Assembly: GCF_900114645.1 (NCBI RefSeq)
Contig: NZ_FOTR01000018.1
Location: forward strand, 1 to 64,000
Reading direction: 5' to 3'
Length of the DNA: 64,000 nucleotides
Origin: Gracilibacillus orientalis
Lineage (GTDB): Bacteria > Bacillota > Bacilli > Bacillales > Amphibacillaceae
A model generated the notes under the pieces. That model saw only the letters and a program-made list of their open reading frames with translations. It had not been told where the DNA came from and ran no database searches. The position numbers were made by a program, and so were the translations under genes. Shown one piece after another: positions 55,650 to 64,000 of the stretch. Each line of letters starts with the position of its first letter. The first letter of the stretch is position 1.

Positions 55650-56358
55650 AGAATTAATTACTGTGAAGGGATTGCGTGCTATACAAGAAGCGGATGTCAT
55701 CCTGTATGATCGATTAGTAAATCCATCATTACTAAATCATGCCAAAGAAAATACAGAATTGATTTTCTGCGGGAAAGAACCACGTAAACATGGATTGATT
55801 CAAGAAAAAATAAATGAGCAACTTATTGATTATGCTGCTAATGGAAAAATTGTAACAAGATTAAAAGGAGGAGATCCTTTTATTTTCGGTAGAGGTGGGG
55901 AGGAAGCCATTTATCTTGAAGAAAATCAGATTGAATATGAAGTAGTACCAGGAATCACCTCTGGAATAAGTGCTGCGGCATATGCTGGAATTCCACTCAC
56001 ACATCGTCATATAAGTGGATCGGTAAGTTTTATTAATGGTTCTAACCCCGAAACTAAAACAGACGAACAATGGCGTCATATTGCCAACGGAGCCGATACA
56101 TTGTGTTTTTATATGGGAATCAAGAAGTTCCCTATTATATGTGAAAAATTAAAAAATGCAGGATTAAGTAAGACGACGCCTGTGTCTATTATTCATTGGG
56201 GGACATTACCACAACAAAAAACGATTGTAGATGACTTAGAAAACATTTCAGATAGGTTAGACGAAGTCAGCAATCCTTCTTTAATTGTCATAGGTGAAGT
56301 AGTCCGACTTAGGGAGCAAATTAATTGGTATAAGGAATCATCAGAAGCATTGATTTAA
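55609..56358 (+). CDS. Uroporphyrinogen-III C-methyltransferase (SUMT, YlnD-like)
   Basis: A 249-residue SAM-dependent methylase. It carries VYLVGAGPGDEELIT, RLKGGDPFIFGRGGEE and the GITSGISAAAYAGIPLTHR loop, all typical of SUMT. It makes precorrin-2, here for the siroheme of sulfite reductase, which fits co-expression with sulfate uptake as in the B. subtilis cysH operon. GTG start inside the end of cysP, with GGATGGGA upstream. The chelatase and dehydrogenase genes are not adjacent. Confidence 0.93.
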   Translation: MGKVYLVGAGPGDEELITVKGLRAIQEADVILYDRLVNPSLLNHAKENTELIFCGKEPRKHGLIQEKINEQLIDYAANGKIVTRLKGGDPFIFGRGGEEAIYLEENQIEYEVVPGITSGISAAAYAGIPLTHRHISGSVSFINGSNPETKTDEQWRHIANGADTLCFYMGIKKFPIICEKLKNAGLSKTTPVSIIHWGTLPQQKTIVDDLENISDRLDEVSNPSLIVIGEVVRLREQINWYKESSEALI

Positions 56359-56360
56359 GA

Positions 56361-56396
56361 AAAGACTAGTTATGATCATCATAACTAGTCTTTTTT
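56361..56396. terminator. Bidirectional terminator after SUMT
   Basis: AAAGACTAGTTATGA and TCATAACTAGTCTTT pair perfectly, followed by T. It overlaps the last codons of the convergent small gene. Confidence 0.88.
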
Positions 56397-56651
56397 GATA
56401 ACATTCATAATTTGTTCTTGATCTTTTTCCCAGTCCCATTGTGGATTTATCTGGTCTATAAATTGTTGAAGCTGTTTTTCTGACAAGTCCTTTTTACCAT
56501 TAGAATTATTAAGATAGGATTTCAATTCCCATTCTCCACCTTTTTTATTTTCGATAGTTTGCCACTTCACAGTAAATATATAGTCATTTCCATTAATATC
56601 AGCATGAATTAATAAGATATCCTTGTGTAAGATAAAGTTACTCAGTTTCAT
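56385..56651 (-). CDS. Hypothetical 88-residue protein
   Basis: A small soluble protein with alternating hydrophobic and polar residues in the first half (ILLIHADINGNDYIFTVKW) and an acidic, helical second half (LSEKQLQQFIDQINPQWDWEKD). I do not recognise a family. A good ribosome site AGGAGGTG before the ATG and normal codon use support a real gene. It is alone, convergent with SUMT and 74 bases from the MFS gene stop. Confidence 0.65.
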   Translation of the reverse strand: MKLSNFILHKDILLIHADINGNDYIFTVKWQTIENKKGGEWELKSYLNNSNGKKDLSEKQLQQFIDQINPQWDWEKDQEQIMNVIKKD

Positions 56652-56725
56652 AACAAAGCACCTCCTAAGTGAAGTATATCATATAATGAGATGGGGTACA
56701 TTGGTTGAATATAAAGGGAATAACT

Positions 56726-58210
56726 TTAATTTCTGTTTTGCTTATCGATTGTTGCTTTTGGAAAGAACCATAAAATGACAAAGGTTAAGGTTCCGATGAT
56801 AAATAATCCAGTATAAACAGTATGCAAAGCATAGGTTAAACCATCCTGCATTGATGCCAGTGTTTCAGGAGAAATTGTTTCGCGCATTCCTTCATCTAAC
56901 AACATATCTGTACTGGCAATTTCAAGATCTTCTCCTTTTTGCTGGTAGTAATGATTTAGTCGCATGTTCAATACTCCACCAAGAAAAGCCGCACCGACCG
57001 CACTGCCAATAATCCGCATAAACATATTAAGTGATGTAGCAACGCCTCTTTCGTACCAAGAGACGGTATTTTGGATCGACACGATAAAGGTGGTGGAAGA
57101 TAAACCCATTCCGACACCAACGATAAATGAGCTGATACCAGCATAGATTGGCCCTTTATCGGCATCTAAAAGAAAGAATAAAAAAGTACCAAGAAATAAA
57201 GCAAATCCACCTGCGAAGGCTGTTAGTCGGAATCCTATTTTTAATACAAGATGTCCAGCAAGTGTTGCTGATATTGGCCACCCTATCGATAAAGTACTTA
57301 AGGTAAAACCAGCAACAATAGCTGATTCCCCCATAACTCCTTGAACATAAGTAGGTAAAAAACTAGAAAGTCCAAGAATGATCATCCCTGAAAGTAATGT
57401 TGCGATATTCGCTATGACAATTAATTTATTTTTCCATAAAGCAAGTGGCATCATTGGCGAGGGTGCCTTATTTTCATGCCATAAAAAGATGGTCATACAA
57501 ATTACAAAAATAAGTAATAAACTAATGGTCTCCAAGGATAACCAAGCCCAACTTGTTCCAGCCTGTACAAAAACAACAATCAGACAGGAGATAGCGATGA
57601 AAAACAAGCTGGAACCAGTATAATCGATCGTTTTTTTCTCTGTATTAACTTCTTCGTGAAAAAAGGTAATGACTCCTATAAGTCCAATAATTCCGATTGG
57701 TATATTCATCCAGAAAATCCATGCCCAATCAATAAATTGAACAATAACTCCTCCAAATAATGGACCAAGCACAGATGAGATGCCCCATACACTTGCTAAG
57801 TATCCTTGGACTTTTGCTCTTTCTTCTATGGTATAGATATCGCCTACAATGGTAGTGACAATCGGTTGAATCGCACCCGCTCCAAGTCCCTGAATCAGGC
57901 GAAATACGATAAGTGCACCCATGGTTGGCGCAAATCCACAAAGAATGGATCCAATTAAAAAGATAACAACTCCAATAATAAAAATAGGTTTTCTACCAAA
58001 GAGGTCAGCTAATTTTCCGTATATCATCGTTGTTACAGCTTGCATTAATAAAAAACTTGAAAATACCCAACTATATAAGGAAAAACCGCCCAAATCAGCC
58101 ACAATATTAGGCATTGCTGTTGCGACAATTGTACCTTCAATTGCAGCCATAAACATGGACAAAACAAGTGAAGCAAGTACTAAAGGGCGTTTCGTAATTT
58201 TATTTGGCAT
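56726..58210 (-). CDS. MFS drug efflux transporter (DHA2, 14 segments)
   Basis: A 494-residue transporter with fourteen hydrophobic segments. Motif A is GKLADLFGRKPIF and motif C-like GSILCGFAPTMGALIVFRLIQG and GISSVLGPLFGG are present, as in EmrB/QacA-type multidrug pumps. It should extrude lipophilic compounds using the proton gradient; substrates are unknown. It is encoded alone, without a TetR or MarR neighbour. AAGGACGG lies upstream of the ATG. Confidence 0.93.
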   Translation of the reverse strand: MPNKITKRPLVLASLVLSMFMAAIEGTIVATAMPNIVADLGGFSLYSWVFSSFLLMQAVTTMIYGKLADLFGRKPIFIIGVVIFLIGSILCGFAPTMGALIVFRLIQGLGAGAIQPIVTTIVGDIYTIEERAKVQGYLASVWGISSVLGPLFGGVIVQFIDWAWIFWMNIPIGIIGLIGVITFFHEEVNTEKKTIDYTGSSLFFIAISCLIVVFVQAGTSWAWLSLETISLLLIFVICMTIFLWHENKAPSPMMPLALWKNKLIVIANIATLLSGMIILGLSSFLPTYVQGVMGESAIVAGFTLSTLSIGWPISATLAGHLVLKIGFRLTAFAGGFALFLGTFLFFLLDADKGPIYAGISSFIVGVGMGLSSTTFIVSIQNTVSWYERGVATSLNMFMRIIGSAVGAAFLGGVLNMRLNHYYQQKGEDLEIASTDMLLDEGMRETISPETLASMQDGLTYALHTVYTGLFIIGTLTFVILWFFPKATIDKQNRN

Positions 58211-58335
58211 AAGCGTCCGTCCTTTTTTCTAATCTGTTTCTATTGTATCAGAAATTAACAAATATGTATGAGAAAGCAAATCAACAGCAATTGTGGTAAA
58301 ATAAAGAAAGCGATACCAGAACAGGAGTGATGTTT

Positions 58336-59487
58336 ATGTTAACCAATCGGTTAGAGGATTTATTGCAAGGGTTTGTGGATAATGGACCAGCTGGAGTAGC
58401 ATTATCTGTAAAAAAAGAAAAGCAATCAATTTATCAAAATTATTTCGGTTATTCAGATTTGAATAAACAATCATTGATTAATGACAAAACAATTTATCGT
58501 ATCTACTCCATGTCTAAAGTAGTAACGTGTGTAGCAGGGTTACAACTGTTAGAACGTGGAAAGATTTTGCTGACGGATCCACTATCTGCTTATTTACCAG
58601 AATTTAAAAATATGGATGTACTTGAAAATGGACAACTGGTGAAAGCAAATCAGGAAATATTGATTAAGGACCTCTTTACGATGACTTCAGGAATTACATA
58701 TGGTGGGAAGCAAACAGAAGTAGAAAGAATGACTAGTCAAGTGATGAAGGAAGTTCGAGATGAAGAACATTCTAGAGAGGTAACAAAACTCCGATTATTG
58801 GCCAAAAAACTGAGTGATAATCCACTAGAATTTCATCCTGGTACCCATTGGAAGTATGGGCTTAGTCATGATGTACTTGGAGCACTAATTGAAGAAGTGA
58901 GCGGTATGTCATTCGGAGAATATTTAACAGATAATATTTTCCAACCGTTAGGCATGAATGATACTTTCTTTAAAATCCCTTTGGCTAAAAAGCATCGATT
59001 AGCAACATTATATGATCGCAAAGAAACTGGTGAATTAGTAAAGAATACGTGGTTAGATAGTGATGCTGAACCGATCGCCGTATTTGAAAGTGGAGGTGCA
59101 GGTCTTCATTCAACGCTAACCGATTATCAACAGTTTGCTCATTGTTTGGCATTGGGTGGAACAATGGATGATGTAACTATTTTAAGTAAGAATACCATTG
59201 AATTAATGGCCCAAAACCATTTACCGGATGAAATTCTGCCTGAATTAGGATGGAATTATGATAATGGTTATGGTTACGGATTAGGTGTTCGAGTCATGAT
59301 CGACCAAACAAAAGGCGGAAGTAACAGTTCCATAGGTGAGTTTGGCTGGTCAGGTTTAGCAGGTACATATGTGTTTATCGATCCGAAGACCAAACTATCT
59401 GCTGTTTATATGCAGCAAATGTTACCAAACTTTGAATTTTATCATCAGCCAAGAATTCGAAATGTTATTTATGGGGCAGTCAATTAA
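58336..59487 (+). CDS. Beta-lactamase-family serine hydrolase
   Basis: About 383 residues with the class C/EstB fold. The nucleophile motif is SMSK (Ser58, Lys61), the second motif YGLSHD stands for YxN, and a late GLAGTYVF region replaces the KTG box. No signal peptide, so a cytosolic esterase or peptidase is more likely than resistance. The ATG at 58336 has GGAG 8 bases upstream; two earlier in-frame starts do not. It is followed 11 bases later by an esterase gene and they share an operon. Confidence 0.88.
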   Translation: MLTNRLEDLLQGFVDNGPAGVALSVKKEKQSIYQNYFGYSDLNKQSLINDKTIYRIYSMSKVVTCVAGLQLLERGKILLTDPLSAYLPEFKNMDVLENGQLVKANQEILIKDLFTMTSGITYGGKQTEVERMTSQVMKEVRDEEHSREVTKLRLLAKKLSDNPLEFHPGTHWKYGLSHDVLGALIEEVSGMSFGEYLTDNIFQPLGMNDTFFKIPLAKKHRLATLYDRKETGELVKNTWLDSDAEPIAVFESGGAGLHSTLTDYQQFAHCLALGGTMDDVTILSKNTIELMAQNHLPDEILPELGWNYDNGYGYGLGVRVMIDQTKGGSNSSIGEFGWSGLAGTYVFIDPKTKLSAVYMQQMLPNFEFYHQPRIRNVIYGAVN

Positions 59488-59498
59488 GGAGGGTTTTA

Positions 59499-60289
59499 AT
59501 GGCACTAATCAAATGCGATTTTTTTCAGAAGTATTAACAATTAGCACATCTATGACGGTGATTTTACCTGAAGAAACAACTAGTCAAATTGGACTTAAAA
59601 ATAACCGATCTGATGGCAAAATACCTGTTTTGTATTTGTTGCATGGCTTTAGTGATGATCATACGATCTGGTCGAGACGTACATCGATTGAAAGATACGC
59701 AGCGGAATATGGAATTGCTGTTGTAATGCCACAAGTTGATCATAATTTTTACTCAGATATGCAATACGGTAAAAAATATTGGACGTTTATTTCGGAAGAA
59801 TTACCTCGAATTGCTCGTTCTTTTTTTCCATTATCGGTAAAGAGAGAAGATAATTTCGTTGCAGGTTTATCCATGGGAGGATATGGTGCTTTTAAATGGG
59901 CACTTCGTAAACCAGAGCAATTTACTGCAGCAGCAAGCTTATCCGGTGTATTAGATATTGCGACTCATGCAGAAAAGGCTCGTGAAGAACAGGATCCGAT
60001 TAATAACGCGCTTTATCAAGTTTATGGGGAACAAGACCTTCATGGGACAGATCAAGATTTATTCACTGTTATAAAGGAATTGTTGAAGAGTGAAAAAGAA
60101 CTCCCACAATTATTTCAAGCGTGCGGTACAGAGGATTATTTATGGGAGGATAATCAGATTTTTAATCAATTTGCTGAAGAAAACAACCTTCCTCTTGTAC
60201 ATACCTTCACAACAGGCACTCACGAATGGGGATATTGGGATGAAAAAATCAAAGAAGTATTAGCGTGGTTGCCCATCAAAAAATCATAA
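59499..60289 (+). pseudogene. Esterase (FrmB/EstA-like alpha/beta hydrolase), frame broken near the start
   Basis: The body (59513-60289) codes an alpha/beta esterase with LLHGFSDDHTIWSRR, nucleophile motif GLSMGGYGAF and the terminal histidine in THEWGYWD. The natural start is the ATG at 59499, 5 bases after AAGGAGGG, coding MALIKCDFF, but after a run of seven T the frame stops after four more codons. One extra T would join it to SEVLTIST, giving the usual family N-terminus. An ATG at 59513 is in frame with the body but lacks a ribosome site. So this is a real mutation, a slippage site or a homopolymer sequencing error. Confidence 0.8.
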
Positions 60290-60430
60290 ACAAGAACTCT
60301 GCCAAGAGAGGTAAATCACCATAGAACTTGTCATGGATTTCATCTCACTTAATCAGAAAAACGATCTTGAGCTGTGGAAAAATGCGATGCTCTTGTGGGA
60401 ACAACTACAATAAGCATAAAACTGGAAGAA

Positions 60431-60476
60431 AAAGACTACACACATTTCATACGAATGAGAAATGTGTGTAGTCTTT
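60431..60476. terminator. Terminator between esterase and LLM oxidoreductase
   Basis: AAAGACTACACACATTTC and GAAATGTGTGTAGTCTTT form a perfect 18-bp stem, with T following on the plus strand and A-run flank for the minus strand. Confidence 0.92.
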
Positions 60477-60507
60477 TATACGTATATTCTTGAACTGTAC
60501 ATAGTCA

Positions 60508-61509
60508 TTAGCCATGTACAAGGTCGGATACAATTTGGTAAGAATTTTTACGTTCTTCATGATCATAAATTTGTGAATTAATAATTACTTCATTTGCTTC
60601 TGTTTCTGCGATAAATGCAGCTAATTTTTCTCTGACTACATCTTTATCTCCAATAATAGTTGATTTGCTGTTGACTGATTTTTCAACCGATGCTTTTTCG
60701 TAAATGGTCCATTCTTGTTCAATATCATCAATCGGCGGCATTAGTTGAGAAGGTTCGCCACGTATCATTGACAAGAATTGCTGTTGTTGAGAAGTCGCTA
60801 ACCATTTTGCTTTTTCAGTTGTTTCAGCAGCAATAATGTTAACACCAACCATCGCATGTGGTTTACTAAGTTGGTTCGATGGTGTAAAACGCTCTCGATA
60901 TAAGCGTAATGCCGGTATGGTATAATCAGGTGAAAAATGACTTGCGAATGCAAAAGGTAGCCCTTTTTCGGCAGCAAGGCGAGCACTAAAATCACTTGAC
61001 CCAAGTAACCATAATGGCACATGTGCGTCTTTACCAGGAACTGCTTTTACTCTAGCTGTACCTGCAAAGTAGTTTTCTAATTCTTCTACTTGATTCGGAA
61101 AATCTTCCGCACTGCTGTTTAAGGTGCGTCTTAGAGCATAAGCAGTTGCTTGATCACTACCAGGCGCACGGCCTAAACCTAAATCAATTCTATCCGGATA
61201 TAGTGCATCGAGTGTCCCGAATTGCTCAGCAATGACTAACGGTGCGTGGTTGGGAAGCATAATACCACCTGCACCTACGCGGATTTTTTCTGTGTGACTA
61301 GCAATATGACTGATAACGAGTGAAGTTGCAGAACTGGAAATACCAGGCATATTATGATGTTCCGCTAACCAATAGCGGTAGTATCCTAATTTTTCTACGT
61401 GTTGTGCTAAGTCCGCACTATTTTGAAAAGATAATGAAGCATTATGTCCGTGCAAGACAGGTGCTAAATCTAATATTGAAAATGTAACATTGGAGAACTC
61501 TGTTCCCAT
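60508..61509 (-). CDS. LLM-class flavin-dependent oxidoreductase (luciferase-like)
   Basis: A 333-residue bacterial luciferase-like TIM barrel with [31 protein letters not shown] and [12 protein letters not shown], all typical of the MsnO8-type group. It uses reduced flavin to oxidise an unknown substrate. The start at 61509 is chosen for AAGGAGTG just upstream; the frame extends further 5' but that part overlaps the divergent DUF488 gene start. Convergent terminator at its 3' end. Confidence 0.9.
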   Translation of the reverse strand: MGTEFSNVTFSILDLAPVLHGHNASLSFQNSADLAQHVEKLGYYRYWLAEHHNMPGISSSATSLVISHIASHTEKIRVGAGGIMLPNHAPLVIAEQFGTLDALYPDRIDLGLGRAPGSDQATAYALRRTLNSSAEDFPNQVEELENYFAGTARVKAVPGKDAHVPLWLLGSSDFSARLAAEKGLPFAFASHFSPDYTIPALRLYRERFTPSNQLSKPHAMVGVNIIAAETTEKAKWLATSQQQQFLSMIRGEPSQLMPPIDDIEQEWTIYEKASVEKSVNSKSTIIGDKDVVREKLAAFIAETEANEVIINSQIYDHEERKNSYQIVSDLVHG

Positions 61510-61597
61510 GTAATCACTCCTTATTTTACTTGAGGATGTAAGAAATGATACGCTCATAAACAGAAAAGGTCTAATACTTTGCTTGGGGGTGTTTTCC

Positions 61598-61948
61598 ATT
61601 CACTTAAAGCGTGTTTATGACGAAGTGAGGGAAGAAGATGGTTTTCGAATTCTTGTGGATCGTGTTTGGCCTCGAGGGGTTTCAAAAGATAGGGCACAGG
61701 TAGATGTGTGGCTAAAGGAAATTGGTCCTTCTCCTAAGTTAAGAAAATGGTTTCATCATGATCCTGCTAAATTTGAGCAGTTTAAGCAATTATATCTAAA
61801 AGAATTAAAACAGGAACCAGAAAAAAGGGAAGCATTGGATCAATTATGTACCTATTATGAGGAGTATGAGCATAACATCACATTAGTGTATGCTGCGAAA
61901 GAACAACAATATAATCATGTAGTTATATTGACAGAATTAATCACATAA
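61598..61948 (+). CDS. DUF488 family protein, possibly with an ATT start
   Basis: About 116 residues. The family pattern is clear: [32 protein letters not shown] and [12 protein letters not shown]488 proteins such as YeaO are of unknown function. The only good ribosome site, GGGGGTG (61585-61591), lies 6 bases before an ATT codon at 61598, and the family N-terminus (M-x-L-K-R-V-Y) aligns with that ATT. Upstream in-frame GTG (61589) or TTG (61583) have no ribosome site of their own. A terminator follows. Confidence 0.82.
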   Translation: MHLKRVYDEVREEDGFRILVDRVWPRGVSKDRAQVDVWLKEIGPSPKLRKWFHHDPAKFEQFKQLYLKELKQEPEKREALDQLCTYYEEYEHNITLVYAAKEQQYNHVVILTELIT

Positions 61949-61950
61949 AA

Positions 61951-61985
61951 AAACGCTTATGCTAAAAAGCATAAGCGTTTTTTCT
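61951..61985. terminator. Bidirectional terminator between DUF488 and csp
   Basis: AAACGCTTATGC and GCATAAGCGTTT pair perfectly; A run on the left and T run on the right serve both convergent genes. Confidence 0.92.
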
Positions 61986-61997
61986 ATTAAGCGCTAA

Positions 61998-62198
61998 TTA
62001 GTTTTTTACAACGTTAGCTGCTTGTGGTCCACGGTTACCTTCTTCGATATCGAAAGTTACGCTTTGACCTTCTTCAAGTGTTTTAAAGCCTTCGCCTTGG
62101 ATAGCAGAGAAGTGTACGAATACATCGTCTTGTCCTTCTACTTCGATAAATCCAAAACCTTTGTCTGCGTTAAACCATTTTACTGTACCTTGTACCAT
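61998..62198 (-). CDS. Cold shock protein (CspA/CspB family)
   Basis: A 66-residue single cold-shock domain. RNP1 is KGFGFIEV and RNP2 VFVHFS; the protein is acidic, as usual in Bacillus. It binds single-stranded RNA and DNA and acts as an RNA chaperone. AGGAGG lies before the ATG. A leader of about 115 bases separates it from a near-consensus promoter, as in cold-induced csp genes. Confidence 0.95.
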   Translation of the reverse strand: MVQGTVKWFNADKGFGFIEVEGQDDVFVHFSAIQGEGFKTLEEGQSVTFDIEEGNRGPQAANVVKN

Positions 62199-62319
62199 AT
62201 TTCTTTTCCTCCTAGTGTGAACCGTTCACACAATTGTATTACTATTCTTGCTCTTGCCCCAAAACGAAAACTTAACGTTACGATACTTGAAGGTGTCATC
62301 GAACAAAATAGCTAAGGCA

Positions 62320-62348
62320 ATTATAGCAAGTAAAAAATCAAATTGCAA
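62320..62348 (-). promoter_or_regulatory. Strong promoter of the csp gene with long leader
   Basis: On the minus strand TTGCAA, a 17-base spacer and a perfect TATAAT. Transcription should start near 62313, leaving a 5' leader of about 115 bases. The rest of the gap up to 62683 holds the next gene's leader and nothing else recognisable. Confidence 0.85.
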
Positions 62349-62683
62349 GTCTATGTTGAAATTAATTATGATTTTGTTTATTTTTTTGTTTGCTGCAGTT
62401 CCCATAGCATTTTGTAATCGACAGCCGTTGTTTCTAAATTGATTTTATCACGGTCTACCCCGCGTAAAAACCCTACTGAGGGTCTCACTTTATGTAGTCC
62501 AGGTGTGTCCATATGGTATGAATATGGATTGCTTAAGTGTTAATTGTTAGTATAAGATAAGTTTGTCGTGTTTTAATAATACGCATGGAAATATGGTCAA
62601 CACCGATATTTTTAGCGATTGTAAAACAAGAAGCAGAGCCACAAGCAATGTATTGGAAGGATTGTATAGAAGGAGTTAACAAA

Positions 62684-63724
62684 ATGTCAATTATGAAAGA
62701 GAAAATAAAATATTTATTTACCGGATATTTTGCACTAGTAATGGCAACAGGTGCTTTATCAATTGCTTCACATTTGCTGGGATTTTCAAAAATAAGTCAG
62801 GTTCTTTTATTTTGTAATGTTATTTTTTATTCGGTAATAGCTATTCTAACCATTGTTAGAGCCTTCTTTTATTTTGAAAATGTCAAAGAAGATTTAACAA
62901 ACCATTTAAAAGGTCCGGGTTTTTTTACTTTGGTAGCAGGAACGAATGTTTTTGGAAGTCAGCTTGTTATTCTTGAAGAAATGTACAGTTTGGCATTTAT
63001 TTTGTGGATATGTTCCATCTTCTTATGGATCGTTATCATGTATTCATTTTTTACTGCGGTTACTATTAGTGAGGATAAACCAACATTAGCGGAAGGGATT
63101 AATGGGGCTTGGTTAATTGCGACCGTGGCCACTCAATCAATTGCTGTATTAGGGATTTTACTGGTCCCGTTTTATGAAAATCAAGCCTTCATTGGTTTTA
63201 TAAACTTCTTTACACTATCCATGTTCTTATTAGGCTGTATGCTATATTTAAGTATTATAACGTTAATTTTTTATCGTTTTACTTTTTTGCATTTAAAATA
63301 TGCAGCATTAACACCTCCTTATTGGATTAATATGGGCGCGGTAGCAATTACGACGTTGGCTGGTTCCATGATTATTATGAATGCAGTCGGTTCACCATTA
63401 ATCGAACAATTCTTATCTTTTATTAAGGGCTTCACATTATTTTTCTGGGTAACCGGTACATGGTGGATTCCATTATTAATCATTTTGATGTATTGGCGTT
63501 ATATTGTTCATCGTTTTCCGATTAATTATGATTACCAGATGTGGGGGATGGTGTTCCCGCTTGCGATGTATACGACTTCTACATATAAACTTTCCGAAGC
63601 ATTAGGGATCCCTTTTCTGAAAAATATTTCACATGTATTTATTTTCCCAGCATGGATTACATGGGGATTTGGCATTATATTACTTATGGTACATCTATAC
63701 ATAGATTTCGTCAGACAAAAATGA
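62684..63724 (+). CDS. TDT-family transporter (tellurite-resistance/dicarboxylate type)
   Basis: About 346 residues with ten hydrophobic segments. YFALVMATGALSIASHLLGF opens the first helix, GTNVFGSQLVIL and GAWLIATVATQSIAVLG are the conserved inner helices of the TehA/SLAC1/Mae1 family. These carry malate, sulfite or other anions; the substrate is unknown. The ATG at 62684 follows GAAGGAG 8 bases upstream; an in-frame start at 62585 has no such site. Confidence 0.85.
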   Translation: MSIMKEKIKYLFTGYFALVMATGALSIASHLLGFSKISQVLLFCNVIFYSVIAILTIVRAFFYFENVKEDLTNHLKGPGFFTLVAGTNVFGSQLVILEEMYSLAFILWICSIFLWIVIMYSFFTAVTISEDKPTLAEGINGAWLIATVATQSIAVLGILLVPFYENQAFIGFINFFTLSMFLLGCMLYLSIITLIFYRFTFLHLKYAALTPPYWINMGAVAITTLAGSMIIMNAVGSPLIEQFLSFIKGFTLFFWVTGTWWIPLLIILMYWRYIVHRFPINYDYQMWGMVFPLAMYTTSTYKLSEALGIPFLKNISHVFIFPAWITWGFGIILLMVHLYIDFVRQK

Positions 63725-63797
63725 TCTTGTTATTGCTGATAAAATTTAGTATGATGTATTGATGAAAACAAGAGCTATACGGAAATGAGGGATTCAG

Positions 63798-64000
63798 ATG
63801 AAAAGCTCCATTTATTCATTGACATTTGATCAAATGCAAGAATGGTTAGTAGAACATGGTCAAAAGAAATTCCGTGCTAAACAAGTTTGGGATTGGTTAT
63901 ATAAAAAAAGAGTGAATACTTTTGCAGAAATGTATAATTTAAATAAGGATTGCCAATTGGTATTAGAGGAAAACTTTGATTTAGGTACACTAGAGCAAGA
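63798..64000 (+). CDS. rlmN: 23S rRNA (adenine-C2) methyltransferase RlmN, N-terminal part (cut by window edge)
   Basis: The first ~67 residues are present: [18 protein letters not shown] then [17 protein letters not shown], the N-terminal helical domain that recognises rRNA and tRNA in RlmN. The radical SAM cluster region lies beyond the window. ATGAGGGA provides the ribosome site 6 bases upstream of the ATG. Confidence 0.85.
   Translation, partial: MKSSIYSLTFDQMQEWLVEHGQKKFRAKQVWDWLYKKRVNTFAEMYNLNKDCQLVLEENFDLGTLEQ

Noticed and set aside
60333-60413. 26-codon ORF (MDFISLNQKND...) after the esterase
   Set aside because: Reads protein-like but has no ribosome site and no recognisable family; may be a small remnant.
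1-64000. CRISPR arrays, rRNA and tRNA genes
   Set aside because: No regularly spaced direct repeats of array type and no recognisable rRNA or tRNA sequence were seen by eye on either strand.

Overview
The window is AT-rich with strong AGGAGG-type ribosome binding sites, SAM (S-box) riboswitches, a BirA box, CcpA-like cre sites and many Bacillus-type genes (YesS/YesT/YesU/YesL/YetA/Lpl, CysP, MetI/MetC, LipM, YozQ, YjcZ, BioY). This indicates a chromosomal segment of a low-GC Bacillaceae. Acidic charged tails, a BCCT osmolyte transporter and the type of intergenic repeats suggest a halotolerant genus such as Gracilibacillus or a neighbour. The genus is an inference, not a measurement.

Region 1 (1-20.4 kb): after the truncated end of an IS3-family element comes a pectin (rhamnogalacturonan I) utilisation locus. 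It holds a GH2 enzyme, a YetA/PL26-type exo-rhamnogalacturonan lyase, a YesS-like membrane AraC regulator, a GH106-like putative rhamnosidase, a YesT-like SGNH acetylesterase, an LplABC-type sugar ABC importer without its own ATPase, YesU (DUF1961), YesL (DUF624) and a PL11-like beta-propeller protein. None of the enzymes has a signal peptide, so the picture is import of oligosaccharides followed by deacetylation and exo-cleavage in the cytosol. Three cre-like sites suggest CcpA control.

Region 2 (20.5-32.8 kb): a chemoreceptor, a FrnE/DsbA-like oxidoreductase, a BCCT transporter with an unusual C-terminal repeat tail, an orphan holin/M23 endolysin pair, a SulP transporter with a UspA partner, a methyltransferase, a second chemoreceptor and a rhodanese.

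Region 3 (33-46.3 kb): a KaiC-like/PPDK_N fusion protein of unknown role, YozQ-like small protein, BirA-controlled BioY, an alpha/beta hydrolase with a membrane MurF-like ligase and Ddl, an OppA lipoprotein, a divergent AraC regulator/GH127 arabinofuranosidase pair, and a tiny YjcZ-like glycine-rich peptide.

Region 4 (46.7-64 kb): HAD phosphatase, LipA-LipM lipoate operon, AEC and TauE exporters, MetI-MetC and CysP-SUMT operons driven by two divergent SAM riboswitches, an MFS pump, a beta-lactamase-like hydrolase followed by an esterase broken by a T-tract frameshift, an LLM oxidoreductase, DUF488, a cold shock protein, a TDT-family transporter and the start of rlmN.

The least explained signal is a family of structured intergenic repeats (7.33-7.87, 27.05-27.15 and 40.22-40.40 kb). 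The core is shared but the outer stems differ in sequence while staying complementary.
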